Below, one piece after another: positions 11,579 to 21,707 of a stretch of 64,000 bases of DNA; within the stretch, counting starts at the first letter, position 1, and each line of letters opens with the position of its first letter. The DNA lies in contig WUJK01000003.1 in the NCBI GenBank assembly GCA_011317545.1, positions 372,001 through 436,000 of the forward strand. Reading direction: 5' to 3'. The notes below the pieces were generated by a model. The model had not been told where the DNA came from and searched no databases. It was given only the letters and a program-made list of their open reading frames with translations. A program made the position numbers and the translations under genes. The DNA comes from Coniella vitis. Lineage: Eukaryota > Ascomycota > Sordariomycetes > Diaporthales > Schizoparmaceae.

Positions 11579-13434
11579 TCACTGCGTCTTCTTCTTCGAA
11601 GAGGCAGAGGTCTTTCGCGATAGGATCTTGCTCTCAACCACCAGCCGAGATAGGCACCACAAATAGCACAGTCCAAACCCAGCTGCACCTAGTCCGACAT
11701 TGGCAACCGTCCACAGATCCGGCTTATCTTCAGGCGGCGTAACCAGCGCTTCAACGACATGCCAGCCAGCCATGGCAACATAGAACCCAGCATGAATCAA
11801 GAATGTGATCCACTGCGTAAAAGTCCTGGTGCCGGGGAAGTATGCGCTCAACGACGTCGGGGGTAGGTTCAATAGGTACGCCCACAGCAGGGTAAATACC
11901 GCATACGGCACGCGCAAGTCGACCCGCTGCAAGAGCGGGAACATGGTCCAGCTGCCGAGAATGTTGGCAAATCCAACCCACTGGCGCGTTTCCTTACCCA
12001 GGCCGTTGTTACCAGCCAGAAGAAGGGTCATGGGCAGCAGCGGAAGGAGCACGCTCTTTTCGTGGACTTGAAAGCTGAATAGGAAAAAGGCCCACGCGGT
12101 AGTTGCAAATGCGAGGGGTAGGAGCTCCTTTCGGGGCTTCAAGAGAAGAATGAGGTTGGGAGGGAGACTGAACCCCAGTGTGGCAAAGAGGGACAGCTTC
12201 TGTAGTAGTTCAGGAGGATACTTTTGGATCTTGACCACCACGTTGAGCGCGCACCAAAAGTTGGCAACCTTGTCCTCGAAGAGACCGCGCGCTAGGGGGA
12301 AGACGCGATGGATCATCTGCACCAATTGCTCAATCACGGGCCAGTAAATGGCGGTCCTATCGACGTGATCCCCGATCCAGGGGAATATGGGCAGGTTTCC
12401 ATCCTTGCCATCAAGTTCTAGCCGAGCGACCTCTCCTTTGCTAGTGTCGTACAGGGCGCCCATAATCAGAGGCAGCAACAAAACGGCAAATGCTAGAACA
12501 GTGCCCACTGCTATGCTCAAGAACCGTGAAACATTGACGCGCGGAGACAGACAGCTGCCGAGAAGGAAAACAAAGACAGGGAGCGCATAGTATAGCGCCA
12601 TCTGCTTGAAGCCCAGAGCGGCAACGAAAAAGACGGCAGCCCAAAAGTATCGTCCAGCAATCATGGAGGACATGCTCGCCACCACAAAACCTAGCATTAC
12701 GGTGTTGTACTGGAAGTGGACGTGATCGATGAGAATTGTGCCAGGCTGCATGAGGATAGCGACGAGGGCGACCGAGGCCGACCAGTTCGAGACGCCGCTC
12801 AACCTGCTAAACCGCCGGACAAACATGACCAGCGCAGGCACGTAGACGAGGTATTCCGAGATGATGACGGTGGCGCGCATATAGATTTTGAGATTTGGGT
12901 CATGACTTCCGCGAGAGACATCGAGCGCGAACCAGCTCGGGTCGATGAGCGAGCCAATCTTGCCGCACAGCCAGCTGTGGTATGCCGTAAGGGGCGGGTA
13001 ATCGAGACCCCACCACTGCAAGTCGTAAAAGTACCATCGCGATATAGGCAATTGCGTCGTGATTTCCATCCAGTGTCGTTGCGCCTCGTAGTCGCCAAAG
13101 ATTGGGGGCTTCTGGAAACCTGCAGTCAAAACGAATGAGTCAGTCACTGAAGTCGGCGACAACGTGCTCTTCCCAACACAATCAGGTAGAATTTGGACGG
13201 TCCCGTACCTGAGTATCCCCAGAGGCCTGCCGCCCACCTGAACAAGCCCACCACCATGAGAATGAGTGGCAGCACCTCCCATTGCGAGACGGATCCTCTC
13301 GCTGGCCAGAGGAATGCAGCGAGGGGAAATGAGGGCGCGCGGTAGAGTGTTTCGGTATTGGACAGGCGGGCATCGTCGTCGTTCCTGCCCTTTCGACGAG
13401 GCTTGTGCTGGCCCCTGGCAGGAGTGCCAGCCAT
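11579..13434 (-). CDS. alg6: Dolichyl-P-Glc:Man9GlcNAc2-PP-dolichol alpha-1,3-glucosyltransferase (ALG6)
   Basis: ER membrane enzyme that adds the first glucose to the lipid-linked Man9GlcNAc2 oligosaccharide for N-glycosylation. Two exons, 13434-13209 and 13119-11579, join in frame at G-Y-S-G|F-Q-K-P-P-I (donor gtacgg, acceptor ttgactgcag) and give about 588 aa, close to yeast Alg6 (544 aa). The luminal signature is intact: FGDYEAQRHWMEIT followed by ISRWYFYDLQWWGLDYPPLT, the latter near residue 120. About ten hydrophobic helices follow, and the C-terminus ends in a Lys/Ser/Arg-rich tail typical of ER proteins. The presence of EAQRHW and WGLDYPPLTAYHSW favours ALG6 over ALG8. The start MAGTPARG was chosen because it opens a basic cytosolic leader just before the first membrane segment. 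It is divergent from palC. Confidence 0.93.
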
Positions 13435-14043
13435 TGTGTCGCTTGAGTTGGACCGACAAAGTTGTGCGAGAGAATGCGCAACTGCTTGTGCAGGCTTCTG
13501 TGGCTTCACAGTCTCGTCAACTGGCTGGGGAAAGTGAGGGAATGCTACTGTTGGGCAGAGTAACCTCCAAGGTTGTCAGCGGTTGTCGGCTTCTTCCCCA
13601 AATTCAACCCAGTTCAAAAGAGTTCTGGAAGCTGTCCAGAAGCTGCAAGTTACCAAATACGTGGAGCTTATTAGCGCGTGCCGGTGCTGGACCCCTGTTT
13701 TTACAGGGGGGAGCTTGTGGCTGTTGTTCTCCGCGGGAACCTTGACGGGTCAGAGGATCAGCACCATTACGTAGCCCTACATAGTGCACGCCCTATTACC
13801 ACCTACCTGGGTAGGGATGTTCAGCATGAAACTCGCAGTGTTCGCGATGCCAAGACAGCAGCTCAACTCCCTCAGACACCATTGCCAAGGACCAGCCAAG
13901 GTAGAGCAGATGACTGAGCTGGCCTGTTGACTTGACTGCCCTCCTCCTCCTCCTCCTTCTAAGCTATGAATCCAAAATTGCTGCAACCGGCCTGGACTCA
14001 ACTACAAAGAGTCTAGCATCAACACCACCAGACTGCCATCAAG
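13435..14043. promoter_or_regulatory. Divergent promoter region of alg6 and palC
   Basis: A 609-bp spacer between two divergent start codons with no supported gene inside. It contains three GCCAAG hexamers at 13849-13854, 13884-13889 and 13895-13900, a CT-rich stretch at about 13935-13962, and a short pyrimidine-rich leader before the palC ATG. Confidence 0.6.
13849..13900 (+). promoter_or_regulatory. Cluster of three GCCAAG (PacC-consensus) sites upstream of palC
   Basis: GCCARG is the known core site of the ambient-pH regulator PacC. Three same-strand copies fall within 52 bp, about 145-195 bp before the palC start codon. The sites are seen directly; PacC control of palC is inferred. Confidence 0.4.
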
Positions 14044-15658
14044 ATGCCCTACCCTTTCATCCTCCCCACAACCTCGGCCTTCTCCTACTCCTCCTCCTTC
14101 ACCTGTGACTCACATCCTTCCCTCCCTCTAACAGCAAGCACTTACCGCGGCGTCGTCCGCGACGCCCTCAAGAAATACAAGCGCCTCTCACCATCTGCTC
14201 AGCCCGCCAACCTCCCGAGCATCCTCTCCGCTCTCGCGTCTTACCTCCCATACCTCCTTGCCGTCGACGCAGGGCTCGCCCACCGCAGAATAGGTGACGG
14301 CTTCGAACTCTTTAGCATTATCCAGCGCGCCGCTCCGCCGCTCACAATTGAATGGCGGCCCACCCTCTCCGACATCTTCAACATCCCCGGCACCAAGCGC
14401 GAAAACTCCCGGGTTAAAATCCACACTCTAGAGCACGAAGTCGCCTTTGTCCTCGCCACGCACGGCTACGTTCTCACCTTGCTTGCGCGAGGCGCCCTCC
14501 ACCCATTGTACAGCACAACAACCTCACTCGATTTCTACGCAGTAGGCAGCCCAGACCGCCAAGTCGCCATCACCACCGCAACCAAAAACCTCCTCGACGC
14601 CGCATCGCTCTACGACTACCTTGCCCGCCGTGGGGAACAGCCCCATCCAGGCCACCCGCACACCGTGCCCTGCGCGGATATCTCGGCGTCCACGGCCCGC
14701 GCGCAAAGCCACCTCGCACTCGCCGAGGCGACGCTCCTTGCAGTGCTCAAGGATGACCCGTACCCGGCGATTGTCGCGCAGGACCGCAACAAGAATGATA
14801 AAGAGTGGATGTACAAAGCGCCCGACGTGCCCAAGGTCCGTGCGCACCTGTTTGCGCGGCTCTGTCTAGCTGCTGCCGAGCATGCAGCCAAGGCGCATAG
14901 CTTGTGCGCGTGGCAGACGGGGCCGGGCGTGAGTGCGAGCTTACGGTTGGGAAGCTTGAAGAAGGGTGACGAGGGTGCTCAAGAGACAATAGGAGAAGGC
15001 GAAGGAGGAAGCAAAGTAAATGAGGGGTTTATCAGATATCTGGAAGACCTGCGCCGGACAAGTAGGGCCAAAGCGTGCCGATTTTTCGGCATTGATGCCG
15101 AACTCAGCGGGCAGAGCGGCAATGCCATTGGATGGCTCCATGCCGCGATGCAAGAGCTTGGTATAGAGGTCAAGGACCGAGTGAAAAAGTCGTCTGGTTT
15201 TAGCAGGTTTAAAAAGGAGTGGACTGACAAGAGAGAAGACCGCAAGGTCGAAAAGGGCACAGCCTGGGGCGCAGACGCCGGCAGGCTCGAAGAGACGCGC
15301 GTCGTTGAGATGCTCGAGGCGAAATGGTCAAAGCAGAATGATACGGTAAGGCTAGACGTGATTGATGCGCACACCAAGCAAGACACACGAAAACATGTTG
15401 ACCAGCCTGTTCTTCTTCCAGATGTTCGCCCAGGCAATCACACCTGCCGGAACCTTGCTGGCTCAGATGCCCTCTGCCCGCGAAATACACGCTCTCAAGC
15501 CATATCAAGTGCCAGTGCTTGATAGTCGGACACTGGAGGCTATGCGCGCGCCGCCAGATCGAAGTGACGATTTTGGCGACGAGCCTAGCTCAGATGAAGA
15601 TACTCTTGTAGACAGACCGCCACCCGGAGGATATCCCAGTAGTTCATCATACTATTAA
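14044..15658 (+). CDS. palC: pH-response regulator PalC (BRO1-domain protein)
   Basis: Component of the fungal ambient-pH (Pal/Rim) signalling pathway, which links the ESCRT-III protein Vps32 to PacC processing. Exons 14044-15345 and 15422-15658 join in phase (N-D-T|M-F-A-Q-A) across a 76-bp intron (gtaagg ... cttcttccag), giving about 512 aa. The N-terminus MPYPFILPTTSAFSYSSS, the early ASTYRGVVRDALKKYKRLS helix, the central LAEATLLAVLKDDPYP helix, and AIGWLHAAMQELGIE near residue 360 are characteristic of PalC BRO1-like domains. The acidic tail with DEPSSDEDT and a Pro/Ser/Tyr end follows the domain. It is shorter than the related ALIX/Rim20 proteins, as expected for PalC. Placement next to three GCCAAG sites fits pH control. 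Confidence 0.9.
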
Positions 15659-16306
15659 GCTTAGCTGACAGTTGCCATCCAAAAGATACACGGGACAGAG
15701 TCGACGGGCCCGCAACTGGTATTATACGAATTGGAATTGCGGAGGTAATCGACATGTGTGATTAGACTTAACCACGTTGGCAGAACTACATATTTCAATG
15801 CTCCACAAACCGACCGTCCGACAGTCAATCGTGACAATCCAGTTAAAGTTTAAGCTCGTTTCCCGAATGAAAGCATTTGTTTAATTGCCATTTGAAGACA
15901 TTTTGATTACTCGTTGCTCCCTGAACAAGACACGCAGAATGACTGAGAGAGAACCCTAAAGCGTTTCAATTCTTCGACTGTCGCTCACTACTCAGGTGTC
16001 GCTGCCCTTCCTTCGACACAGATCTTAATTTCCAAAGCTTCCCGCAACGGTGCTTTCGTAACAGTTCCCTCCAGCTTCAATCTGGAGGTTCGGCATACTT
16101 GCATGGTGTAGTGGACTTCTTTGCGATCGAACAGTTGCTGATGCATCCCCAGCCATGGCCCACGGCGCTTCCCACGCACTGTCCCATGTGGCATGAAGGG
16201 CCGACGACAATGGTAGAGGGTTCCAGGGCCGAGGTGTCGGCTCTCTCGTAGCTTGTTCTAGCGGTGAGGGCTGTGTCCAAGCGTCTATCCCTTTGGAGGG
16301 GGTCAC
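15659..16306. other. Intergenic region (convergent 3' ends of palC and the RBR gene)
   Basis: No convincing gene. A short open stretch on the - strand at about 16077-16280 follows the RBR stop codon, but its only linking intron would be about 44 bp without a good branch site. Confidence 0.55.
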
Positions 16307-18670
16307 CTAGTTACTTCCATAATCCGCGACGGACCGGTACCGAAAGGCATCAATTTCTTCGAACTCCTCATAAACCCAAAATGAGTCCCAACGATCATCA
16401 TCCTCGCCATTTATTTCATTGCCGAGCTCAGTCATTCGGCGCTCATCCAACTGCCTGCTTCTTTCCGACGTCACTAAGTCAAACCAGCGAAGCTCTGACT
16501 GAATCTTGGCCTGCAACTCGCGTTCCTGTCGTTCAAGCGAGTTTCTGATCCTCTGTTTCTTCGCGTCGATGAGTCTTTGTTCAACAGCCAATCTTTCGTC
16601 CGAAATACTGCGCAATTGATTGGAACTGGGTTCGCGCGGCTCCGCGAGACTGTCACTTGCCGAATCGTCTATCACTCCATAGATATCATCCTGGCTGTCC
16701 AGGTCGCATTCAGATTTCCTGGAGAGCTCGTCAAACCGGCTAGAAGAGGCCTCGCCACATGTCGAGTATGCCATTTCGTCCTGGTCTTCTTCGACTCGCC
16801 CCTGCGTGTCCAGCTTCCCGTCGTTTTGCATCTCTTTCGCTCTCATCCATGACAATGCCAGTGACTTGTCCAGCTTATCTGCGCTCTCTGAATCCAAGCA
16901 ATCCATCGCGACGTATGAAGTCAACTTAAAATGCTCGCGATCACGTTGATGCTGAGATTCAAGCACCTCTTTCTGGAAAACGTGGAGTTCAAGAAGCCTT
17001 TCCCTGATCTCAGTAAAGCACTGTTCGACCTTTTTCTTTCTTCGGCATTCTTTTGCTACGCGGGTCTTCTCGCGTTTGTCTGCTTCCGCAGCTTCCATAT
17101 TCGCAATGGCTTCCAGTGCATCTTTTAGCTCACGCGCTTCGGTCCTCTCCCGCTCGTCTTGTTGCCTCCGCCGAACCTCGTTCGCATTTGCACGCTTCTT
17201 AATATCCTCCAGCTGCTTCTCTGTACAGACACATGTCCACTAGACTTTGCCGCACACGTAGCAGAATTCCGCGCCGCAAATACAGGTCATGTGACGGCAC
17301 GCGACCTTGTGCTCGACCATTGTATGACATCGATAACAGCGCCTCCATCCTTCTTCGTAAGCGATCTTTTGCACAATCTCCATGTCCTTGTTCTTCTCAC
17401 ATTCGGTAGTGTCCTTGTGTGCTATTTTGCGGCAATCCGTACACGTGGTGTGAGAATTCGAACATCTAGCGCTTGCATAGACTTTGTCTCTATTGCTGAC
17501 AGGAACGAAGACGCCGCAGTCGGTGACGGGGCAATAATATCGTTGGCGCATTGGTGTAAGAAATTCTTGGCGCTTCTGGACAAATCTCTTCTGCAAATCA
17601 CCCGAACTGTATTTGACGCATGTTTTATGACTGATGGGGATGAGACAACATTTGGGGGGCCATTGAGCCTCCATCTCGATGGAATTTTCGACAAGACGTT
17701 GGAAACATGGCTTGCAGTAGTCGTGGCACGAGAGACGGACGAGGTCTTTGAGGAGGAAGTCATCAAAGCAAGAAATGCAGTCACTGTAGTCAAGTTAGCG
17801 CCGTGGTTCAACGTTGCTCTAATCGTGGCTTAAGCTAGGTAGTATTAGAAGTGGTATAGATAGGAGAGTGTCGACGGACCTCTTTTCCATGCTGAAGAAC
17901 TCCATCATTTTCTTGGCCTTTTTGAACTTCTTTCGTACATGAGTGTCGGAGGATTTCGAATCTCCTGTTGGTCGTTTAGTGATGGGACGTCGGGAATCGA
18001 GACCACTTAACCTTCGCAATACGACCTTCAAGAGATCGCGCCTTCTTGGTAGCGTAGTAGACGGCAATGAGTTTGATCGAGGTATGACTGTGGCTTCTCT
18101 CAAGACCTCTTCTGTTTGAGTATCCTCTGTGGTCGCTCCGTTTCTTGTGTCCTCGTGTGTAGGACTGGAAAGTGACTCTTTCTTGAATGGTGTGTAGAAT
18201 GGCTTGGATTTCGTGCCATCGATAGCATCCTGGAAAGAACTCGGGGTCGCGTCGGCGTTTCTGCGCTGTTGGGCCGGCTCCGCCTCGTCATCTTCGCGAT
18301 GGAAATCTTTCTTGCGTTCTCGTTGTAGACGTATCTCGGCATCTCGGGTAACTTGAAGGCAGGTGTCCTCGACGGAACTGTTCACGAGTCTCACGATAAT
18401 AGGGTCCATCCACTGCTGATCAAGCCTCATCAGGGCTTCCGGGGGTCCATAGTTTACCAGATCAACTAGCTCTTCTTCCCAGCTTATCGGAGGTATACGG
18501 TTCGAGCCGTCATGTACATGTCCATTTGAGTTTTGTAATCTGCCAATGACTTCAGCCTCTGATGCGCCAGCCGACTCCGGAACAGAAAGCTGGACGCCGT
18601 TCGAGGGCGAGCGATTGACGGGTTCGAATCGATAAAGTTCGATAATGTGGTCTGCTTCCTCCTTTGTCAT
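16307..18670 (-). pseudogene. RBR (RING-IBR-RING) E3 ubiquitin ligase gene with an in-frame TAG
   Basis: Exons 18670-17880 and 17783-16307 join in phase (S-M-E-K|S-D-C-I-S-C; weak donor gtccgt, acceptor gactacag, branch cgctaac). Residues 1-263 are a long Ser/Glu-rich leader. RING1 begins CISCFDDF...LSCHDYCKPCF, then IBR (YYCPVTDCGVF...CTDCRK), then RING2 (RRCYRCHTMVEHKVACRHM, TCICGAEFCYVC). After C-G-K-V comes TAG (17242-17240, codon 445), then W-T-C-V-C-T-E and 310 more open codons in the same frame, rich in charged coiled coil. In relatives the stop position holds a conserved Trp followed by x-T-C-x-C, so TGG to TAG is the simplest explanation. The ORF alone would yield a 444-residue protein lacking the last Cys pair. 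It could be a recent null allele, a functional truncation or readthrough. No plausible intron removes the stop. Confidence 0.75.
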
Positions 18671-19279
18671 ACTTGACGATCGGTTGGTCAGTCGCTGCGG
18701 TTCGGTCAGATGTGCTCTAGGGTTTGCAATAAATACAGATAAACCATGAGTGAAAAGCAGGGCATGCTAATGGAGAACAAATTTAGGTGATAGGTAGAGA
18801 AGATATAGAGCCCAAATAGGATTGCTTCAAGAGCAAAAGCGAGGAGACAATGTCGCCATGAGGTGTGAAAGAGAACTGGCTGACTACCTGAGGCAAAAAG
18901 AGGCCATCGTCGTTGGGTTGAGGGCCTTGGTGATGCGCCTAGCTCCATAAGTGCTGCTGGTGAATAATACTCTAAAGCAGGAAGGTACAGTTGTGGTTTA
19001 ATTAACACAGCCAGTACACCTCCTGCCTTGTAAATTGGTATCAACAGTGCACCTACTCTTGGGTCTTTAGGGTCTATCTTGATCATATGAGTTGCATGAC
19101 TTCCTTGAGAATATGTCTGACAGCAGCCTTGGAGTCACATAGAAGCGTGGATCAAACAGGGCACTAGGTGTATTCTCTGCATTATCTCACAGCCCATTTC
19201 GAGATATGACAAGCAGCAGAAGTGATGAAGAAGGACTGGTAGGTACCAAACAGACAGCACACAATATTGCAAAATTAAT
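18671..19279. other. Intergenic region
   Basis: This contains the promoter of the RBR gene and the 3' flank of the FAH-family gene. A 126-codon open stretch on the - strand (18706-19086) resembles nothing I recognise and is not called. Confidence 0.5.
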
Positions 19280-20345
19280 CTACAACTTCGACTTGGAAAC
19301 CCCAAACTCAATCTTGTTGACAATTGTTCCAACACCCTCAAGGCTGACTTCACAGACGTCGCCATCCTTGAGCCACAAGGGAGGGGTCCGTCCGGCGCCC
19401 ACACCTTGAGGCGTGCCCGTCATGAGTATATCTCCTGGGAGCAATGTCGTGCCCTTGCTCAGGAACGATATGGCTTGGGCCACGCTGAAGATCATATCTG
19501 AGGTGGTGGACTCCTGCAAGATAGTCAGTTTGATGTTGTTATGCGCAGGGGACAGGTACCATTTGGAGAGGCCTCACCTGCACAGTCTTGCCATTCAAAA
19601 CTGTCTTGATGTTCAGATTCTGGGGATCCTTGATCAGTGAGCTCGACACAATGCCTGGTCCCCAAGGAGCCCAGCCATCAAAGCCTTTGCCAAGAGCCCA
19701 CTGACCACCGCCTCTCTTGAGCTGCCAGTCACGGTGCGAAATGTCATTGCCCACAGAGTAGCCAAGGACGTAATCTAAGGCATCGGCTTCTGACACATCC
19801 GTGCATCTCTTGCCAATGACCGCCATGAGCTCACATTCATAGTCGAGACCCTCTTCCTCCTGGGCCATTGCGTGAACTGGCACGGGGTCGTATGGGCCTC
19901 CAAGGGCAGTGACAGGCTTGTAGAACAGCACTGGGTACTTTGGAATGGGCATTTTCGTCTGTCGCCTGATCAGTCCAGCCGCTTACTCTATGGCAGGTAT
20001 TTGGAGATGGCTGAGCACAAACCTCTTTCGCATGCTGCTCGTAATTTAGTCCCAAGCATCGAACAGTCCTGACTTGCTCTGGTGCAAGAGGGCTCAGGAG
20101 CAGCCGAATGTCGGCAACATTGTCCGTCACATCATGCTTGCCAAAGATGTCGCCCGTGACGATGCGGGCTTGTTTTGCCTTTCCTATATCCGTCACGCCC
20201 TGTGGCAGAATGGCGTCTCCATAGTAGGTGCGGCCGTCCTTTGCAAGGAAACGGACTAGTCTCTGTAGCTGGTATTAGCGAATGACGAGCTCAAAGCACA
20301 CCATCAAGAGTGCAGCTACATGATACGTACGGTAAAGGCAGTCAT
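19280..20345 (-). CDS. Fumarylacetoacetate hydrolase (FAH) family protein with PTS1
   Basis: Four exons: 20345-20331 (MTAFT), 20262-20023, 19958-19578 and 19513-19280, in phase, give about 289 aa. The FAH C-terminal fold is clear: CLGLNYEQHAKE, the metal-binding YECELMAVIGKRC, then GNDISHRDWQLKRGGGQW, GKGFDGWAPWGPG and LPGDILMTGTPQGVG. Family members are Mg2+-dependent hydrolases, decarboxylases or tautomerases of acylpyruvates, oxaloacetate or catabolic 2-keto acids; the substrate cannot be told from sequence. The C-terminus is K-S-K-L, a canonical peroxisomal PTS1, and there is no mitochondrial leader, so peroxisomal location is a reasonable inference. The 5-codon first exon is supported by a gtacgt donor and an attcgctaat branch before the acceptor. 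No neighbouring catabolic genes are present. Confidence 0.88.
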
Positions 20346-21066
20346 TGTAGCAAAGAGTCCAGTCAGAAGTACGAAACAACAGTAGAAAGGAGGCAAAGGA
20401 CGAGCTCTAGCTAATACGGGACAGACCAAAGAGTGTGTTGGGGATGTATTGCCGCCAACTGATAAATTCCGGCTGTTGGGTCCAAGAGAAGGATACATGC
20501 ATGTGGGGAGCCGATTACGGGAGTTAGCGTAGGCGAGCGGAGTTGATTACATGAACCATGTGCATAGGTAACGCCGGAGTCATGGTGGGGGTTTTGTGAC
20601 TCGGAAACAACAACTCTACTATAAGTACTAATAGGTACTCACTATAGAAGCACATGTGCGTTTGCAACAGTCGAAATTCGTGCATGATTGGCACTTCCAG
20701 CTTGCCAGGTGCTTCACCAGGGCTGGGCGTACATACTGGCGAAAGTTTCAAGGCAGCGGACCTACACGGCTTCGGAATGACAGGTACTTGTCTGTCTTCA
20801 AGTTATGGTACGGATGTACTTGTGAAAAAGGGGTCTGATACAAGCCAGTGCATTCCAGATCAAGCCCCCCTACAGTGCAGACCCCCACTACTCTGACGGT
20901 AGCTACGGGGGTCTGACTGTGTAGACGAAAGTCTCGGCGGAGACATTCGAGACGTCAACGATACCTCATCCAAACGGTAAATCCATCTCCACACAGAAAG
21001 CGTGCCTTGTTGGACACGAATACTTGCTTTGAAGTCTTTCTCTGAACCTCCGTGCAAGTACCGAAC
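20346..21066. other. Divergent intergenic region of the FAH gene and sdh6
   Basis: A 721-bp spacer between two divergent genes. Nothing coding is supported. A cluster of GTACTAATAGGTACT-type words lies at 20620-20645. Confidence 0.55.
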
Positions 21067-21437
21067 ATGGCGCGCCTTTCAGGACTGCAGAAAGAGGTCT
21101 TGCTTCTCTATCGCGACTGTTTAAGGCAAGCACGCAAGAAGCCAGACGTGAGTGTTTCTTGCTCGCAGCTCGGGAGCCATTCCCTGTCCAATGTCTTGAT
21201 CACTGCTGACAGTTTCTGCAGGCGACGCGCAAGCATTTTGAGGTTTTTGCTAGGTGGCTGTCCCTTTCATTTTCTGCTCCCCGCCAGACCTCGTGTTGAC
21301 CGCAGCGTTGCAGGGCCGAGTTTGCCAAGAATATGGCGATTGAGAAGCGGGACTTTGCCGCCATTGAATTTCTGCTCAGGAAGGGACGAAGGCAGCTGGA
21401 CGCCTACTCCGCCCCAGGAATCAGAGATATCCGATGA
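21067..21437 (+). CDS. sdh6: Succinate dehydrogenase assembly factor 1 (SDHAF1/Sdh6, LYR protein)
   Basis: Mitochondrial LYR-motif protein that helps insert Fe-S clusters into the SDH iron-sulfur subunit of complex II. Three exons, 21067-21147, 21222-21253 (32 nt) and 21314-21437, restore one frame and give 78 aa, matching the family size (yeast Sdh6 is 79 aa). The product starts MARLSGLQKEVLLLYRDCLR, where the L-Y-R tripeptide lies in helix 1, then ARKKPDATRKHF. After the second intron it continues FARAEFAKNMAIEKRDFAA, then IEFLLRKGRRQLD and a C-terminal PGIRDIR. Introns have gtgagt and gtggct donors and ctgcag/ttgcag acceptors. No cleavable presequence is apparent, as usual for this family. 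The intact gene is only visible after splicing. Confidence 0.9.
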
Positions 21438-21707
21438 GAGGACCGCTATCGAAACACACCTGCTGCAGTCCACCTCCTGCCATTTGTCTTTGCAGTCAAC
21501 GTATCAAGTTCGGGAAGGCCCCAATGGAACCTCGCTCATTGGTAGTGGACAACATTGCGCGTTGCGCAGCTCTCTTCGCTTCACCTCGTATTCCAAGGCA
21601 GTCCTCTCTCCTACTCTTTCACAACATCGGTAGTATTTCCACAAACTGCATTGCACATTTGGATTGTGCGTACCACTCAGATGATGCCTGCATTCAACTT
21701 ATCTTAG

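Noticed and set aside
16077..16280. Possible last exon downstream of the RBR stop codon (-)
   Set aside because: It needs a 44-bp intron with no good branch site, and the peptide has no known match.
18706..19086. 126-codon open stretch (-) upstream of the RBR gene
   Set aside because: AT-rich hydrophobic composition and no conserved motif; likely chance.
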